A stretch of 64,000 bases of DNA from an uncultured Flavobacteriaceae bacterium (GCA_905181825.1 CAJIZJ010000012.1:1-64000); one strand, 5' to 3'. Positions 1 through 10,638 are shown, numbered from the stretch's first letter. Notes: generated from the sequence alone by a model not told the origin. Numbers and translations are program-made.

Positions 1-1
1 T

Positions 2-982
2 ATTGCCACAGATACAGCTGTTGTTTACAAAGGAGGCTTTACTTTTAAAGGTCAAATTGAAGGGACTGAAATGCGGTCCCTAACTATTGATGGAGTAAAT
101 GGTCAAACAACCATACTTTTAGAACCAGGAAACATTGAGGTTGTTGTTTATAAAGACAGTATTTACAAATCTACCGTAGAAGGTTCCTTTAATAATGCTG
201 TTTTTAATGACTACAAAAAAGAATATAAAGCCCAAATAGATGATTTAAGTTCTGTAAGTAAAGTACTTATGGCCTCACAAAATGATCCCACACTAACAAA
301 ATCGCTTAAAAAGCAAATGGATTCTTTAAGAATAGAACTTAAAAATTTTGGTTTTCAATTTATCAAAGCTAATACTGATGCTGACTTTTCATTGTTATTA
401 TTGAATAGCGTTATAGATCAAAAAGGATTTGACCTGAATTTAGCTTCAGAGGCTTATGATCAAATTGACAACTCCATAAAGATTAAAACCATAAATAATC
501 AAATCATTTCTAACCAAATAAAAACAAAAATAAAACTTGCTGAAAAATCTCAATTAGTTGCGATTGGACAAATAGCTCCTAACTTTTCAGCACCAAATCC
601 AGAAGGCGAATTTGTAGAACTAAATAAAATAAAAGGGAAAGTAACCATTATTGATTTTTGGGCCTCTTGGTGTAAACCATGCAGAATTGAAAATCCAAAC
701 CTTGTAAAACTCTATAATGAATACCACCCTAAAGGCTTAGAGATTATCAGTGTCTCTCTTGATCGTGAATCACAAAAAGACTTTTGGATTAAAGCGATTG
801 AAAAGGATCAATTAAACTGGTATAATATTTCAAATTTAAAATTCTGGCAAGAGCCTATTGCAAAACTTTATGGCGTAAACTCTATTCCAGCTACATTTAT
901 CATTGACAAAAACGGAATCCTTATTGCCAAAAAATTAAGAGGTTCACAGTTAGATCAAAAAATAAAGGAACTTTTGGATTAG
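2..982 (+). CDS. TlpA-like thioredoxin-domain protein with DUF4369-like N-terminus, 5'-truncated by window edge
   Basis: Frame is open from base 2 (IATDTAVVYKGGFTFKGQIEG..) into the listed ORF at 71; thioredoxin motif WASWCKPCR and TlpA-like AP.F..P.GE, IPATFIID. Confidence 0.85.
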   Translation: MATDTAVVYKGGFTFKGQIEGTEMRSLTIDGVNGQTTILLEPGNIEVVVYKDSIYKSTVEGSFNNAVFNDYKKEYKAQIDDLSSVSKVLMASQNDPTLTKSLKKQMDSLRIELKNFGFQFIKANTDADFSLLLLNSVIDQKGFDLNLASEAYDQIDNSIKIKTINNQIISNQIKTKIKLAEKSQLVAIGQIAPNFSAPNPEGEFVELNKIKGKVTIIDFWASWCKPCRIENPNLVKLYNEYHPKGLEIISVSLDRESQKDFWIKAIEKDQLNWYNISNLKFWQEPIAKLYGVNSIPATFIIDKNGILIAKKLRGSQLDQKIKELLD

Positions 983-1001
983 TAGCGTTTTGAGTTAGGT
1001 G

Positions 1002-1649
1002 CTAAATTTTGTTGTTTTTGTGCATTACAAACAAAATAATTATTGGAATTGCTAACAGTACAACCATCCATAGGTGCGTTTCTAAAACTTGAGGAACTAT
1101 TAATAATGTTAATATATAACCTCCTATAGCGCCTCCAAAATGCGCATCGTGGCCAATATTCCCCTGTCTAGACTTCATACCATATATAGAATACAACATA
1201 TAACCAACTCCAACAACATACGACGGAATTGGAATAGGAATGAAATATAAATACAGTTCCATTCCAGGGTATAACAATATAGCAGCATAAAGGATTCCCG
1301 TCACGGCACCACTGGCGCCAACTGCTGAATAATAGGATTCATTTTGATGAAAATAATAGGACAATAGATTTCCAGAAATTAAACTTCCAAAATAAATTAG
1401 AAAGAAATATAAAGGCCCCACACTTGCCACAACATTATTAGCAAAGAAATAGAGAGTAACCATATTAAACAACAAATGTTGTAGGTCTACATGTAAAAAA
1501 CCAGAGACTAATAAACGCAGTTTTTCTCCACGCTTGATCCCACCTACATTAAACTTATAGGTCTCGAAAAAAGAACGGTCTTTAAATCCTTTTAAGGAAC
1601 AAATAACGTTAATGGCAATAATAATAAGGAGATAAATACTAATGTTCAT
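1002..1649 (-). CDS. Rhomboid family intramembrane serine protease
   Basis: GASGAVTGI catalytic Ser motif, later HFGGAIGG His motif, multiple TM segments. Confidence 0.9.
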   Translation of the reverse strand: MNISIYLLIIIAINVICSLKGFKDRSFFETYKFNVGGIKRGEKLRLLVSGFLHVDLQHLLFNMVTLYFFANNVVASVGPLYFFLIYFGSLISGNLLSYYFHQNESYYSAVGASGAVTGILYAAILLYPGMELYLYFIPIPIPSYVVGVGYMLYSIYGMKSRQGNIGHDAHFGGAIGGYILTLLIVPQVLETHLWMVVLLAIPIIILFVMHKNNKI

Positions 1650-1705
1650 AAGGGATACATATTAAATAAACTATATATTTGCGAAAGTAAATTTAATTTT
1701 TTTAA

Positions 1706-2578
1706 ATGCAATTACTAGCGTACATTTTAATTTACCCTATTCTGTGGTTTATTTCCATCCTTCCATTTAGGCTACTTTATGCTGTTTCTGATATGTTATA
1801 TGTTTTAATGTATCATGTAATCGGGTATAGAAAAAAAGCTGTTTATGAAAATCTCAAACTAGTATTTCCAGAAAAATCAGAAATGGAACTTCTAACCATC
1901 ACCAAAAAATTCTACCACCATTTGTGTGATATGATTGTCGAATCGATTAAATCAATGACTATTTCGATTGACTCCATGAAAGCGCGTTATAAGTTTAATA
2001 ACCTAGATATTATTACCGACTTTGAAAAACAAAACAAAAGCATCATACTTATGTGTGCTCATTACGGAAGTTGGGAATGGATTTTTATTCTTCAAACCTA
2101 TACTACCCACCGAAGTTATGCGATCTATAAAAGGCTACAAAATAAATATTTTGATCGCTTAGTAAAATCAATTCGAGCCCGCTATAACAGTTATCTTATT
2201 ACCACTAAAGAAACGTTTTCTGTAATGGAGGACGCCAAGAAAAAAGGGATTTTATCCATGAGTGGATTTGCATCAGACCAGTCTCCGAAAAAGGACAAAG
2301 CACGCTACTGGGCAGATTTTATGGGAATCAATGTTCCAGTTCATACAGGCGCGGAAGCCCTCGCAAAAAAATTAGATATGCCGGTCGTTTTTTTTTCTGT
2401 TAAACGGATGAAAAGAGGGTATTATGAAGCTACGTTTCAAACCTTGGCTGAAGACCCTACATCATTTAAAGATTATGAAATAACAGACCGCTTCTTAGCA
2501 CTTGTTGAAGCGCAAATATACGAGGCTCCAGAATACTATTTGTGGACCCACAAACGCTGGAAACATCGAAAGGCTTAA
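1706..2578 (+). CDS. LpxL/HtrB-like lysophospholipid (lipid A) acyltransferase
   Basis: CAHYGSWEW (HxxxxE-type acyltransferase motif), SDQSPKK, C-terminal LWTHKRWK. Confidence 0.88.
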   Translation: MQLLAYILIYPILWFISILPFRLLYAVSDMLYVLMYHVIGYRKKAVYENLKLVFPEKSEMELLTITKKFYHHLCDMIVESIKSMTISIDSMKARYKFNNLDIITDFEKQNKSIILMCAHYGSWEWIFILQTYTTHRSYAIYKRLQNKYFDRLVKSIRARYNSYLITTKETFSVMEDAKKKGILSMSGFASDQSPKKDKARYWADFMGINVPVHTGAEALAKKLDMPVVFFSVKRMKRGYYEATFQTLAEDPTSFKDYEITDRFLALVEAQIYEAPEYYLWTHKRWKHRKA

Positions 2579-3963
2579 AGTCCTACTACTTCTTTTATTT
2601 CGTTAATAATTTTATCTGCTAATTCGTCTGCAGTATCTTGTGTTGGTGCTTCTGTATAGATGCGTATAATAGGCTCTGTATTACTTTTTCTAAGGTGAAC
2701 CCATTCGTTTGGGAAATCAATTTTCACCCCGTCAATAGTAGATATTTGTTCATGGGCATATTTAGATTCCATAGCCACTAAAATAGCGTCCACATCAATC
2801 GTTGGATTTAAATCGATTTTCTTTTTACTCATAAAATAAGATGGGTAGCTTGCTCTAAGTGTACTCACTGCTATTTTACGTTCAGCTAGTAAACTTAAAA
2901 ACAAGGCAACTCCAACTAAGGCATCACGACCATAATGAGATTCAGGATATATAATACCACCATTACCTTCACCTCCAATAATAGCATTGCTTGCTTTCAT
3001 AGCATTAACCACATTAACTTCACCAACAGCACTTGCCGTATACGTACCGCCATATTTTTCAGTCACATCTCTTAAGGCTCTAGTAGAGCTTAAATTACTG
3101 ACTGTATTTCCAGGTTTATGACTTAAAATATAATCAGCACAAGCAACCAAGGTGTATTCTTCACCAAACATCACTCCTTTTTCGTCCATAAAAGCCAACC
3201 TATCAACATCGGGGTCAACCGCAATTCCAAAGTCAGCACCAGTAGCAACTACTTTTTCAGACAAATCCGTTAAATGTTGCTTTAAAGGTTCTGGATTGTG
3301 AGGGAAATGACCATTAGGTTCACAATGTAATTTAACTGCCTCAACACCCAAACGCTCCAAAAGAAGAGGGATTGCAATTCCTCCCGTAGAATTCACCGCA
3401 TCGACAACCACCTTAAATTTACAGGCTGCAATTGCTTTTACATTTACATGTTCTAAATCTAATACGGCGTCTATATGAATATCAAAATACGCTTGGTTTT
3501 TGGTAATCACTCCCAAATCATCAACCCCAGTAAATTCCATAGAATCCGCCGCTGCTATGTCTAATACGCGTTGGCTGTGTTCTGAATTTAAAAACTCGCC
3601 GTTATGGTCTAATAACTTTAAAGCGTTCCATTGTTTTGGATTGTGGCTCGCCGTTAAAATGATTCCACCATCTGCATGTTCTAAAGGCACCGCAATTTCA
3701 ACAGTTGGTGTGGTTGATAAATCTAAATCAATCACGTCTATTCCCATTCCAATTAGTGTATTCATAACCAAGTTTTGAATCATCGCCCCTGAGATTCGGG
3801 CATCTCTACCAATCACCACACGGTAAGACTTCTTGGTTCGTTGTTCCTTGATCCAAGTACCGTAAGCAGCTGCAAACTTTACAGTGTCAATAGGCGTTAA
3901 ATTAGTGTCAACAAACCCTCCAATAGTGCCTCTGATTCCAGAAATAGATTTTATTAATGTCAT
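2575..3963 (-). CDS. glmM: Phosphoglucosamine mutase
   Basis: TASHNPKQWNALKLL active-site Ser motif, DPDVDRL metal loop, GEGNGG, RKSNTEPIIRIYTEA. Confidence 0.88.
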   Translation of the reverse strand: MTLIKSISGIRGTIGGFVDTNLTPIDTVKFAAAYGTWIKEQRTKKSYRVVIGRDARISGAMIQNLVMNTLIGMGIDVIDLDLSTTPTVEIAVPLEHADGGIILTASHNPKQWNALKLLDHNGEFLNSEHSQRVLDIAAADSMEFTGVDDLGVITKNQAYFDIHIDAVLDLEHVNVKAIAACKFKVVVDAVNSTGGIAIPLLLERLGVEAVKLHCEPNGHFPHNPEPLKQHLTDLSEKVVATGADFGIAVDPDVDRLAFMDEKGVMFGEEYTLVACADYILSHKPGNTVSNLSSTRALRDVTEKYGGTYTASAVGEVNVVNAMKASNAIIGGEGNGGIIYPESHYGRDALVGVALFLSLLAERKIAVSTLRASYPSYFMSKKKIDLNPTIDVDAILVAMESKYAHEQISTIDGVKIDFPNEWVHLRKSNTEPIIRIYTEAPTQDTADELADKIINEIKEVVGL

Positions 3964-4033
3964 TAATTTAAAATTTTAAACAAATATAAGACTTCAAATC
4001 AATTATATTAAAATGTATTCATATTATTGCGAT

Positions 4034-4618
4034 ATGAATTACTTAGCTCACATTTATCTTTCGGGAAATCAACCCGACATAATGATTGGCAACTTTGTAG
4101 CGGATAGTATAAAGGGTAAGAAATACCTCTCCTACCCTGCCGACATTCAGAAAGGAATCCTACTACACCGCCAAATTGACACAGCTACCGATTCACACCC
4201 TGCCTTTAGAAAAAGTACCAAACGACTTCATGAAAAATACGGTCATTATTCTGGAATTATAGTTGATATCTTTTATGATCATTTTCTAGCCAAAAATTGG
4301 ATAGATTATTCCAACACCCCCCTTGAGGATTATATTCAGTCTTTTTATCAACTATTGAGAGATAACTTTGAAGTACTTCCAGAAAATATTCAAAAAATGG
4401 CTCCTACCATGATTAAAGGTAATTGGCTTTTGATTTATTCAAATCTAGAAGGAATTGATCGAGTGTTGGCAGGTATGAATCGCCGAACCAAAAACAGGTC
4501 TGGTATGGATACCGCAGGAGAAGAATTAAGAGCCTCTTACGCCTTTTTTGAAGCAGACTTTAGACTTGTTTTTAAAGACCTTCAAACTCTCAGTCATAAC
4601 TTTCTCAAAAAATATTAA
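4034..4618 (+). CDS. ACP phosphodiesterase-like protein (AcpH family)
   Basis: MNYLAHIYLSG..IGNFVADSIKG start and HRQIDTATDSHP; internal ATG at 4034 preferred over ORF start 4013. Confidence 0.85.
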   Translation: MNYLAHIYLSGNQPDIMIGNFVADSIKGKKYLSYPADIQKGILLHRQIDTATDSHPAFRKSTKRLHEKYGHYSGIIVDIFYDHFLAKNWIDYSNTPLEDYIQSFYQLLRDNFEVLPENIQKMAPTMIKGNWLLIYSNLEGIDRVLAGMNRRTKNRSGMDTAGEELRASYAFFEADFRLVFKDLQTLSHNFLKKY

Positions 4619-4623
4619 TTTGG

Positions 4624-4830
4624 TTATGAGTCTCTGTATTCTAGAATGTCTTTTGGTTGACATTCCAAAGCTTTACAAATAGCCTCCAAAGTAGAAAATC
4701 GAATGGCCTTTGCCTTCCCTGATTTTAAAATAGACAAATTAGAAGTGGTAATTCCTATGCGTTCTGAAAGTTCCTTACTTCTTATTTTTCTCTTGGCAAG
4801 CATCACATCAAGATTGATTATTATAGGCAT
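4624..4830 (-). CDS. Small Cro/C1-type HTH regulator (YozG-like)
   Basis: 68 aa, MLAKRKIRSKELSERIGITTSNLSILKSGKAKAIRFSTLEAICKALECQPKDIL. Confidence 0.88.
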   Translation of the reverse strand: MPIIINLDVMLAKRKIRSKELSERIGITTSNLSILKSGKAKAIRFSTLEAICKALECQPKDILEYRDS

Positions 4831-4833
4831 CGT

Positions 4834-5352
4834 TTAAACTGTTAGTTCGTTTTCTTCTTTAAAATTTTTGGCCACTAATAGGGCTTCACTTTGAATCATG
4901 AAAAACAAACCAATGATCATTAAAAACAAAGGGACCATTAGATTAATATCATATACAAATTCAAAAAGACCTTCACGTAATTTACCAATCCATCCCAAAA
5001 TCATAATAACCACAAACATAACTCCCGCTAATAAAAAGTGGGTTCCTGATATTTTTAGGCATTTAATAATTTGTTTAGAAAAATACTTATGGGTCAATAA
5101 ATGTCGAGCCATTTTTCTTAAATAATACACCCCTCTTAAAAAGACAATACAAGTTAAAACACTAATGCAACTAATTGAAATTGCTAGTAATGACCAGTGT
5201 TCATCACCCCCTTTTATTACATTGATTTCAACAAAACCAAAAGAAATAGTAGTAAGCAGTAATAGAAAACCACCAACATTAAGAATGTATAAATAATCGA
5301 CGAGTGATTTGAAAAGGAAAGATTTTTTCATAGAACTATTAATTTGCATCAA
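4834..5352 (-). CDS. DUF2975-type four-TM membrane protein
   Basis: Four hydrophobic segments; immediately upstream of a small HTH gene, the usual DUF2975/HTH arrangement. Confidence 0.7.
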   Translation of the reverse strand: MMQINSSMKKSFLFKSLVDYLYILNVGGFLLLLTTISFGFVEINVIKGGDEHWSLLAISISCISVLTCIVFLRGVYYLRKMARHLLTHKYFSKQIIKCLKISGTHFLLAGVMFVVIMILGWIGKLREGLFEFVYDINLMVPLFLMIIGLFFMIQSEALLVAKNFKEENELTV

Positions 5353-5401
5353 ATTTAATAAAATTATTGATAAACAACAAAAATATTTTGTTTAACAATA
5401 A

Positions 5402-7510
5402 CTAACTAATATAGTTCCATATGTTTTTATACTTACCCATTTTAATATACGTTTGTGTAATGGGTTGATGTTTTGGGTCGCTAAGTTTAGGATCTGCTAC
5501 AAGCACCTTTTTAGCCCAATGTCGCGCTAAGGACAGGATATCTTTATCTTTAACAATATTAGCAATTTTCAATTCTAAAATCCCACTTTGTTGAGTCCCC
5601 ATCATATCCCCCGGACCCCTAAGTTTAAGGTCAACTTCTGCAATTTCAAAACCATCACTAGATTGAACCATTGTTTGCATGCGTGTTTTACTGTTTTCTC
5701 CTAACTTATGACTGGTCATTAAAATACAATAACTCTGCTCGCTTCCACGTCCTACACGTCCTCTTAACTGATGGAGTTGAGATAAGCCAAAACGTTCGGC
5801 ACTTTCTATAATCATGACGGATGCATTGGGCACGTTCACACCTACTTCAATCACTGTAGTAGCCACCATAATGTGTGTTTCGCCTTTTACAAAACGTTGC
5901 ATCTCAAATTCTTTGTCTGCAGGTTTCATTTGTCCATGTACCATAGACACCTGATAATTTGGCATTGGGAAATCACGAACAATGCCTTCATAACCATCCA
6001 TTAAGTCTTTAAAGTCTAAGGTTTCACTTTCGTTTATTAATGGGTATACGATGTAAATCTGTCTTCCTTTTGAAATTTCATCTCTTATAAATCCAATAAC
6101 TTTTAATCGTTTAGTATCATAACGATGAACGGTTTTAATTGGCTTTCTTCCGGCAGGCAACTCGTCAATAACAGAAATATCTAAATCGCCATAAACAGAC
6201 ATAGCCAAGGTGCGCGGAATGGGAGTTGCTGTCATGACTAAAATATGGGGCGGACACGCATTCTTTTTCCAAAGCTTACTTCGTTGAGCCACTCCAAACC
6301 GGTGTTGTTCGTCAATAATTGCCAAGCCAAGGTTTTTAAATTTCACCTTGTCTTCTAAAAGTGCGTGAGTTCCAATGATAATTTGTAATTCGCCAGATTC
6401 TAATTGTTCATGAATGATGCGTCGAGCAGCTATTTTACTCGACCCTGTTAATAATGCAATTTTCACCCCAATTAAATCACAAAAAGGTTTCAGTCCGTTA
6501 TAGTGCTGAAAAGCTAAAATTTCTGTGGGTGCCATCAAAGTCGATTGAAAATCGTTATCTATAGCAATAAACATAGACATCAATGCTACAATTGTTTTAC
6601 CAGAACCAACATCCCCTTGTAAAAGCCGATTCATTTGAGCATTACTGCCCATGTCAATACGGATCTCTTTCAAGACTCTTTTTTGAGCATTCGTAAGCTC
6701 AAACGGTAGATGCTTTCTATAAAATGTATTAAAGTAATCGCCGACCGTCTCAAAACGATAGCCTTTAATTTTAGACTTATGAATAATATTTTTAAGAATA
6801 AGTTGCAATTGTATATAAAAAAGTTCTTCGAATTTCAAACGAAACTGTGAGAGACTCAGCAGCTTTTGATTTTTTGGAAAATGTATATTTAAAAGCGCTT
6901 CACTTTTGGAAATGAGTTTTTGATGTTCAAGTATTTCTAAAGAAAGGGATTCCTCAAAACGACCATTTAACTGTAGGAAAAGCTGTTCCATAACTTTACA
7001 AATAACCCGGTTTGAGATGCCGCGGTTTGCCAGCTTTTCTGTAGAAGGATAAATGGGCTGTATAGCCTTTGAGAGACTTTTATCATAGTCTGTTTTCAGC
7101 TCAACATCTGGATGTGGCATACTAAACATGCCGTTGAATAGGTTTACTTTTCCAAAAATAACATAATCAGTATGTGTTTTTAAATGCTCTCGAATCCATT
7201 TATGACCTCTAAACCAAACAAGCTCAATATGCCCTGAATCGTCTTTAAAAGTGGCTACAAGCCGCTTGCCCCGCTTTTGAGCAATTTCTTTAAACCCTGT
7301 GAGTTGCCCAATGATTTGAACTTCTGCATTTGAAGGTTGAAGTTCTGTTGTTTTGTAAAATCGGGTACGGTCAATATAACGGTTTGGAAATAAGTTTAAC
7401 AGGTCTTGATAGGTATGTATTCCAAGTTCTTTGCGCAATACTTCGGCACGACTGGGCCCAACGCCTTTTAGATAATCTATAGGGGTTTGAAGAATGGACG
7501 CTGTCTGCAA
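5402..7510 (-). CDS. recG: ATP-dependent DNA helicase RecG
   Basis: N-terminal LKGVGPSRAEVLRKELGI, RLLQGDVGSGKTIVA, DEQHRFGVAQR, QLRGRVGRG. Confidence 0.96.
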   Translation of the reverse strand: MQTASILQTPIDYLKGVGPSRAEVLRKELGIHTYQDLLNLFPNRYIDRTRFYKTTELQPSNAEVQIIGQLTGFKEIAQKRGKRLVATFKDDSGHIELVWFRGHKWIREHLKTHTDYVIFGKVNLFNGMFSMPHPDVELKTDYDKSLSKAIQPIYPSTEKLANRGISNRVICKVMEQLFLQLNGRFEESLSLEILEHQKLISKSEALLNIHFPKNQKLLSLSQFRLKFEELFYIQLQLILKNIIHKSKIKGYRFETVGDYFNTFYRKHLPFELTNAQKRVLKEIRIDMGSNAQMNRLLQGDVGSGKTIVALMSMFIAIDNDFQSTLMAPTEILAFQHYNGLKPFCDLIGVKIALLTGSSKIAARRIIHEQLESGELQIIIGTHALLEDKVKFKNLGLAIIDEQHRFGVAQRSKLWKKNACPPHILVMTATPIPRTLAMSVYGDLDISVIDELPAGRKPIKTVHRYDTKRLKVIGFIRDEISKGRQIYIVYPLINESETLDFKDLMDGYEGIVRDFPMPNYQVSMVHGQMKPADKEFEMQRFVKGETHIMVATTVIEVGVNVPNASVMIIESAERFGLSQLHQLRGRVGRGSEQSYCILMTSHKLGENSKTRMQTMVQSSDGFEIAEVDLKLRGPGDMMGTQQSGILELKIANIVKDKDILSLARHWAKKVLVADPKLSDPKHQPITQTYIKMGKYKNIWNYIS

Positions 7511-7588
7511 TGTATTTTTAATAAATTACTTATTTAATTTTATGAATCTTAATACACGCAACTAAGTTAATAGTTTTACGTTGTTAAT

Positions 7589-8107
7589 TTATAAAGCAAT
7601 TAATTTATTAACTTCATTTTTTAAATACGCCAAAGCTATACTACTTGGTGAAGGATTGTCAATCGAATTAGTTAACACTAACTCTCTGAATTTATCTGCA
7701 GTCTGGGTCGTATTGCCAAGGTCACAGTTTCTAATAGTTTGAATAGTGGTATTTTTTGCTGTTAAAATCACGTTCCAACAGTCTTCAGAAAGATAAATTT
7801 GCTGAGATAAATTATGTTCAAATTCTTGTTCTATAGTTTGAATCAATAACTGTTCATAATCTTCCTTTTTTGATGAAATAGGATGAATTCTAATGAGTAA
7901 ATTTGTTGGCGTCATACGTTCTAAAAACAACGTCAAACGCTCGTAAGCTTGTAACTTGATAGGAAGGATATCACTTTTTATAGCGCTATTACGTGAAAAA
8001 TAATGTTTCTTATTTTGATTGCTTAAATAGTCTCTGGAGAACTTGTAGACGATGATTAAGGCTAAAAGCGCAAAAAACCATTTGAAATTAGTTTCTAAAA
8101 ATTCCAT
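7589..8107 (-). CDS. Conserved hypothetical protein with single N-terminal TM segment
   Basis: 172 aa ORF in a tight slot; N-terminal WFFALLALIIVYKF anchor; family not recognised with confidence. Confidence 0.65.
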   Translation of the reverse strand: MEFLETNFKWFFALLALIIVYKFSRDYLSNQNKKHYFSRNSAIKSDILPIKLQAYERLTLFLERMTPTNLLIRIHPISSKKEDYEQLLIQTIEQEFEHNLSQQIYLSEDCWNVILTAKNTTIQTIRNCDLGNTTQTADKFRELVLTNSIDNPSPSSIALAYLKNEVNKLIAL

Positions 8108-8302
8108 TTCTAATAAAATTAGTTAATTGTTAATTAATAAATGCCAAGTTACTAATTTCATTCAATATAGAAGCCTGCTAGCGTGTATACAAATTAAAAA
8201 TTCGCTTCTTTTAATGATTCATAAATTGTTTATAATTTATAAGGGATCCTTTAAAAATTACGAATAACATTACTTAATTTCACATCTTATAAAAAATAGA
8301 AT

Positions 8303-10624
8303 TTGAAACAGTATTTAAGTCAACTTAACGAAGCTCAATTAGCACCAACTTTACAAAAAGAGGGTCCTATGATTGTGATTGCAGGTGCAGGCTCTGGAAA
8401 AACTAGAGTACTCACCTATCGCATCGCTTATTTAATGAGTGAGGGTGTAGACCCCTTTAATATTTTATCTCTTACTTTTACAAATAAGGCCGCACGAGAA
8501 ATGAAAATCCGTATTGCTTCTATTGTAGGAGATAGTGAAGCTAAAAACTTGTGGATGGGAACCTTTCACTCTGTGTTTGCTAAAATTTTACGTTTTGAAG
8601 CGGACAAGCTTGGGTATCCTTCAAATTTTACAATTTATGATACACAGGATTCTCAACGTTTGATTTCATCTATCATCAAAGAAAAAAAGTTAGATAAAGA
8701 CATTTACAAATACAAGCAAGTACAGTCCAGAATATCCTCTTACAAAAATAGTTTAATTACCGTAAAAGCTTACTTTCAGAACCCTGATCTTAAGGAAGCC
8801 GATGTCATGTCCAAACGTCCAGAAATGGGAGAGATTTATAAAGAATATGTCTCTAGGTGCTTTAAGGCAGGCGCCATGGATTTTGACGACTTACTGCTTA
8901 AAACTAATGAATTACTAACGCGTTTTCCTGAAGTATTGGCAAAATATCAAGATCGATTCCGTTACATTCTAGTGGATGAGTATCAAGATACAAACCACTC
9001 GCAGTACTTAATCGTTAGAGCACTTTCAGATCGTTTTCAAAATATTTGTGTTGTGGGTGATGATGCACAAAGTATTTACGCCTTCCGTGGCGCAAATATT
9101 AACAATATTCTAAACTTTCAAAAAGATTACGAGGATGTGAAAATGTTTAGGCTGGAACAAAATTACCGCTCTACTAAAAACATTGTGAATGCTGCTAACT
9201 CAATTATTGAAAAAAACCAAACTAAACTAGATAAAGTGGTTTGGACTGCTAATGAGGTTGGAGAAAAAATCACCGTTAATCGTTCTTTAACTGATGGTGA
9301 TGAAGGGCGTTATGTAGCAAGCTCCATTTTTGAAAACAAAATGCAAAACCAGGCTAAAAATGGTGATTTTGCAGTTTTATATCGTACCAATGCACAATCA
9401 AGATCTATTGAAGACGCTTTGCGAAAAAGAGGTCTTGAATACAGAATATATGGAGGTTTGTCATTCTATCAACGAAAAGAGATAAAGGATGTTCTCTCCT
9501 ACTTGCGAATTATTATTAATCCTTCAGATGAAGAGGCTTTAAAGCGAATTATTAATTTTCCTGGGCGAGGCATTGGGCAAACAACAATTGAACGATTGAT
9601 TGTCTCTGCAAACGAGTATGATAAATCTATTTTTGAGGTCCTTAAACATCTTCATGAGTTGCCTATTAACATAAACGGTGGGACTAAAACAAAACTCCAG
9701 AATTTTACAACCATGATTGAAAGTTTTCAAGTCATGAGTAAGACTGTTAATGCATTTGATTTGGCAGAACATGTATGCAAAGCGAGTGGATTGATACAAG
9801 AATTTAAGAAAGATGGTACTCCAGAAGGTATTACTCGATTAGAAAATATTGAGGAACTCCTTAATGGTATAAAAGATTTTGTAGAGGGACAACAGGAATT
9901 GGCAGACTCAACAGGCTCATTAGCTGAATTTTTAGAAGATGTAGCCCTGGCTACTGACTTAGACAATGAAGAAGGTGAAGACAGTGACAAAGTAGCACTA
10001 ATGACCATTCACTTGGCAAAAGGACTTGAATTTGAATATGTTTATATCGTTGGCTTGGAAGAAAATTTATTTCCAAGTGCTATGAGTATGAATACGCGAA
10101 GTGAACTAGAGGAAGAAAGAAGATTATTTTATGTAGCACTAACGCGCGCAGAAAAACAAGCCTACCTCACCTATGCACTTTCTAGGTACCGTTGGGGAAA
10201 ATTAGTGGATGCTGAACCCAGTCGTTTTATTGAAGAGATCGATGAGCAATATTTAGAAATTGTCACACCAAAAGAAGAACGGCGATTTAACCCAATGTTA
10301 AGTGCAGACATTTTTGGAGATGTGGAGCCCAATACGGTACGATATAAGAAACCAGCTTATCTAAAAGCAAAACCTAAAGTAAAAGAGCCTTTTAAAATCA
10401 CAGCACCAAAAAACTTAAAGAAGGTAAGTGACACTAAAAACACCACAAACTTATTTGACAACAAGTTAATCGTTGGAGACGTGGTTAATCATCAAAGATT
10501 TGGAAAAGGAAATGTACTAAACATTGAAGGAAAAGGGGCGGATTTAAAAGCCGAAATTAAATTTGAAAATGGCGGATCTAAAAAGTTGTTACTGCGATTT
10601 GCCAAGCTTGAAATCATTTCGTAA
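8303..10624 (+). CDS. UvrD/PcrA-type superfamily 1A helicase
   Basis: GAGSGKTRVLTYR, VDEYQDTNHSQY, EQNYRST, MTIHLAKGLEFEYV, FYVALTRAE; start codon TTG. Confidence 0.95.
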   Translation: MKQYLSQLNEAQLAPTLQKEGPMIVIAGAGSGKTRVLTYRIAYLMSEGVDPFNILSLTFTNKAAREMKIRIASIVGDSEAKNLWMGTFHSVFAKILRFEADKLGYPSNFTIYDTQDSQRLISSIIKEKKLDKDIYKYKQVQSRISSYKNSLITVKAYFQNPDLKEADVMSKRPEMGEIYKEYVSRCFKAGAMDFDDLLLKTNELLTRFPEVLAKYQDRFRYILVDEYQDTNHSQYLIVRALSDRFQNICVVGDDAQSIYAFRGANINNILNFQKDYEDVKMFRLEQNYRSTKNIVNAANSIIEKNQTKLDKVVWTANEVGEKITVNRSLTDGDEGRYVASSIFENKMQNQAKNGDFAVLYRTNAQSRSIEDALRKRGLEYRIYGGLSFYQRKEIKDVLSYLRIIINPSDEEALKRIINFPGRGIGQTTIERLIVSANEYDKSIFEVLKHLHELPININGGTKTKLQNFTTMIESFQVMSKTVNAFDLAEHVCKASGLIQEFKKDGTPEGITRLENIEELLNGIKDFVEGQQELADSTGSLAEFLEDVALATDLDNEEGEDSDKVALMTIHLAKGLEFEYVYIVGLEENLFPSAMSMNTRSELEEERRLFYVALTRAEKQAYLTYALSRYRWGKLVDAEPSRFIEEIDEQYLEIVTPKEERRFNPMLSADIFGDVEPNTVRYKKPAYLKAKPKVKEPFKITAPKNLKKVSDTKNTTNLFDNKLIVGDVVNHQRFGKGNVLNIEGKGADLKAEIKFENGGSKKLLLRFAKLEIIS

Positions 10625-10638
10625 ACAAAATAAAGACA

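Noticed and set aside
2388-2396. T9 tract in the LpxL-like gene as possible phase-variation site
   Set aside because: Encodes in-frame VVFFSV in an intact ORF; runs of this size are unremarkable in AT-rich DNA.
3500-3778. 92-aa ORF antisense inside glmM
   Set aside because: Fully inside a well-supported CDS on the other strand; no plausible domain.
9539-10008. Two overlapping minus-strand ORFs inside the UvrD-like helicase
   Set aside because: Shadow ORFs of a strongly conserved gene; low-complexity Ser-rich translation.
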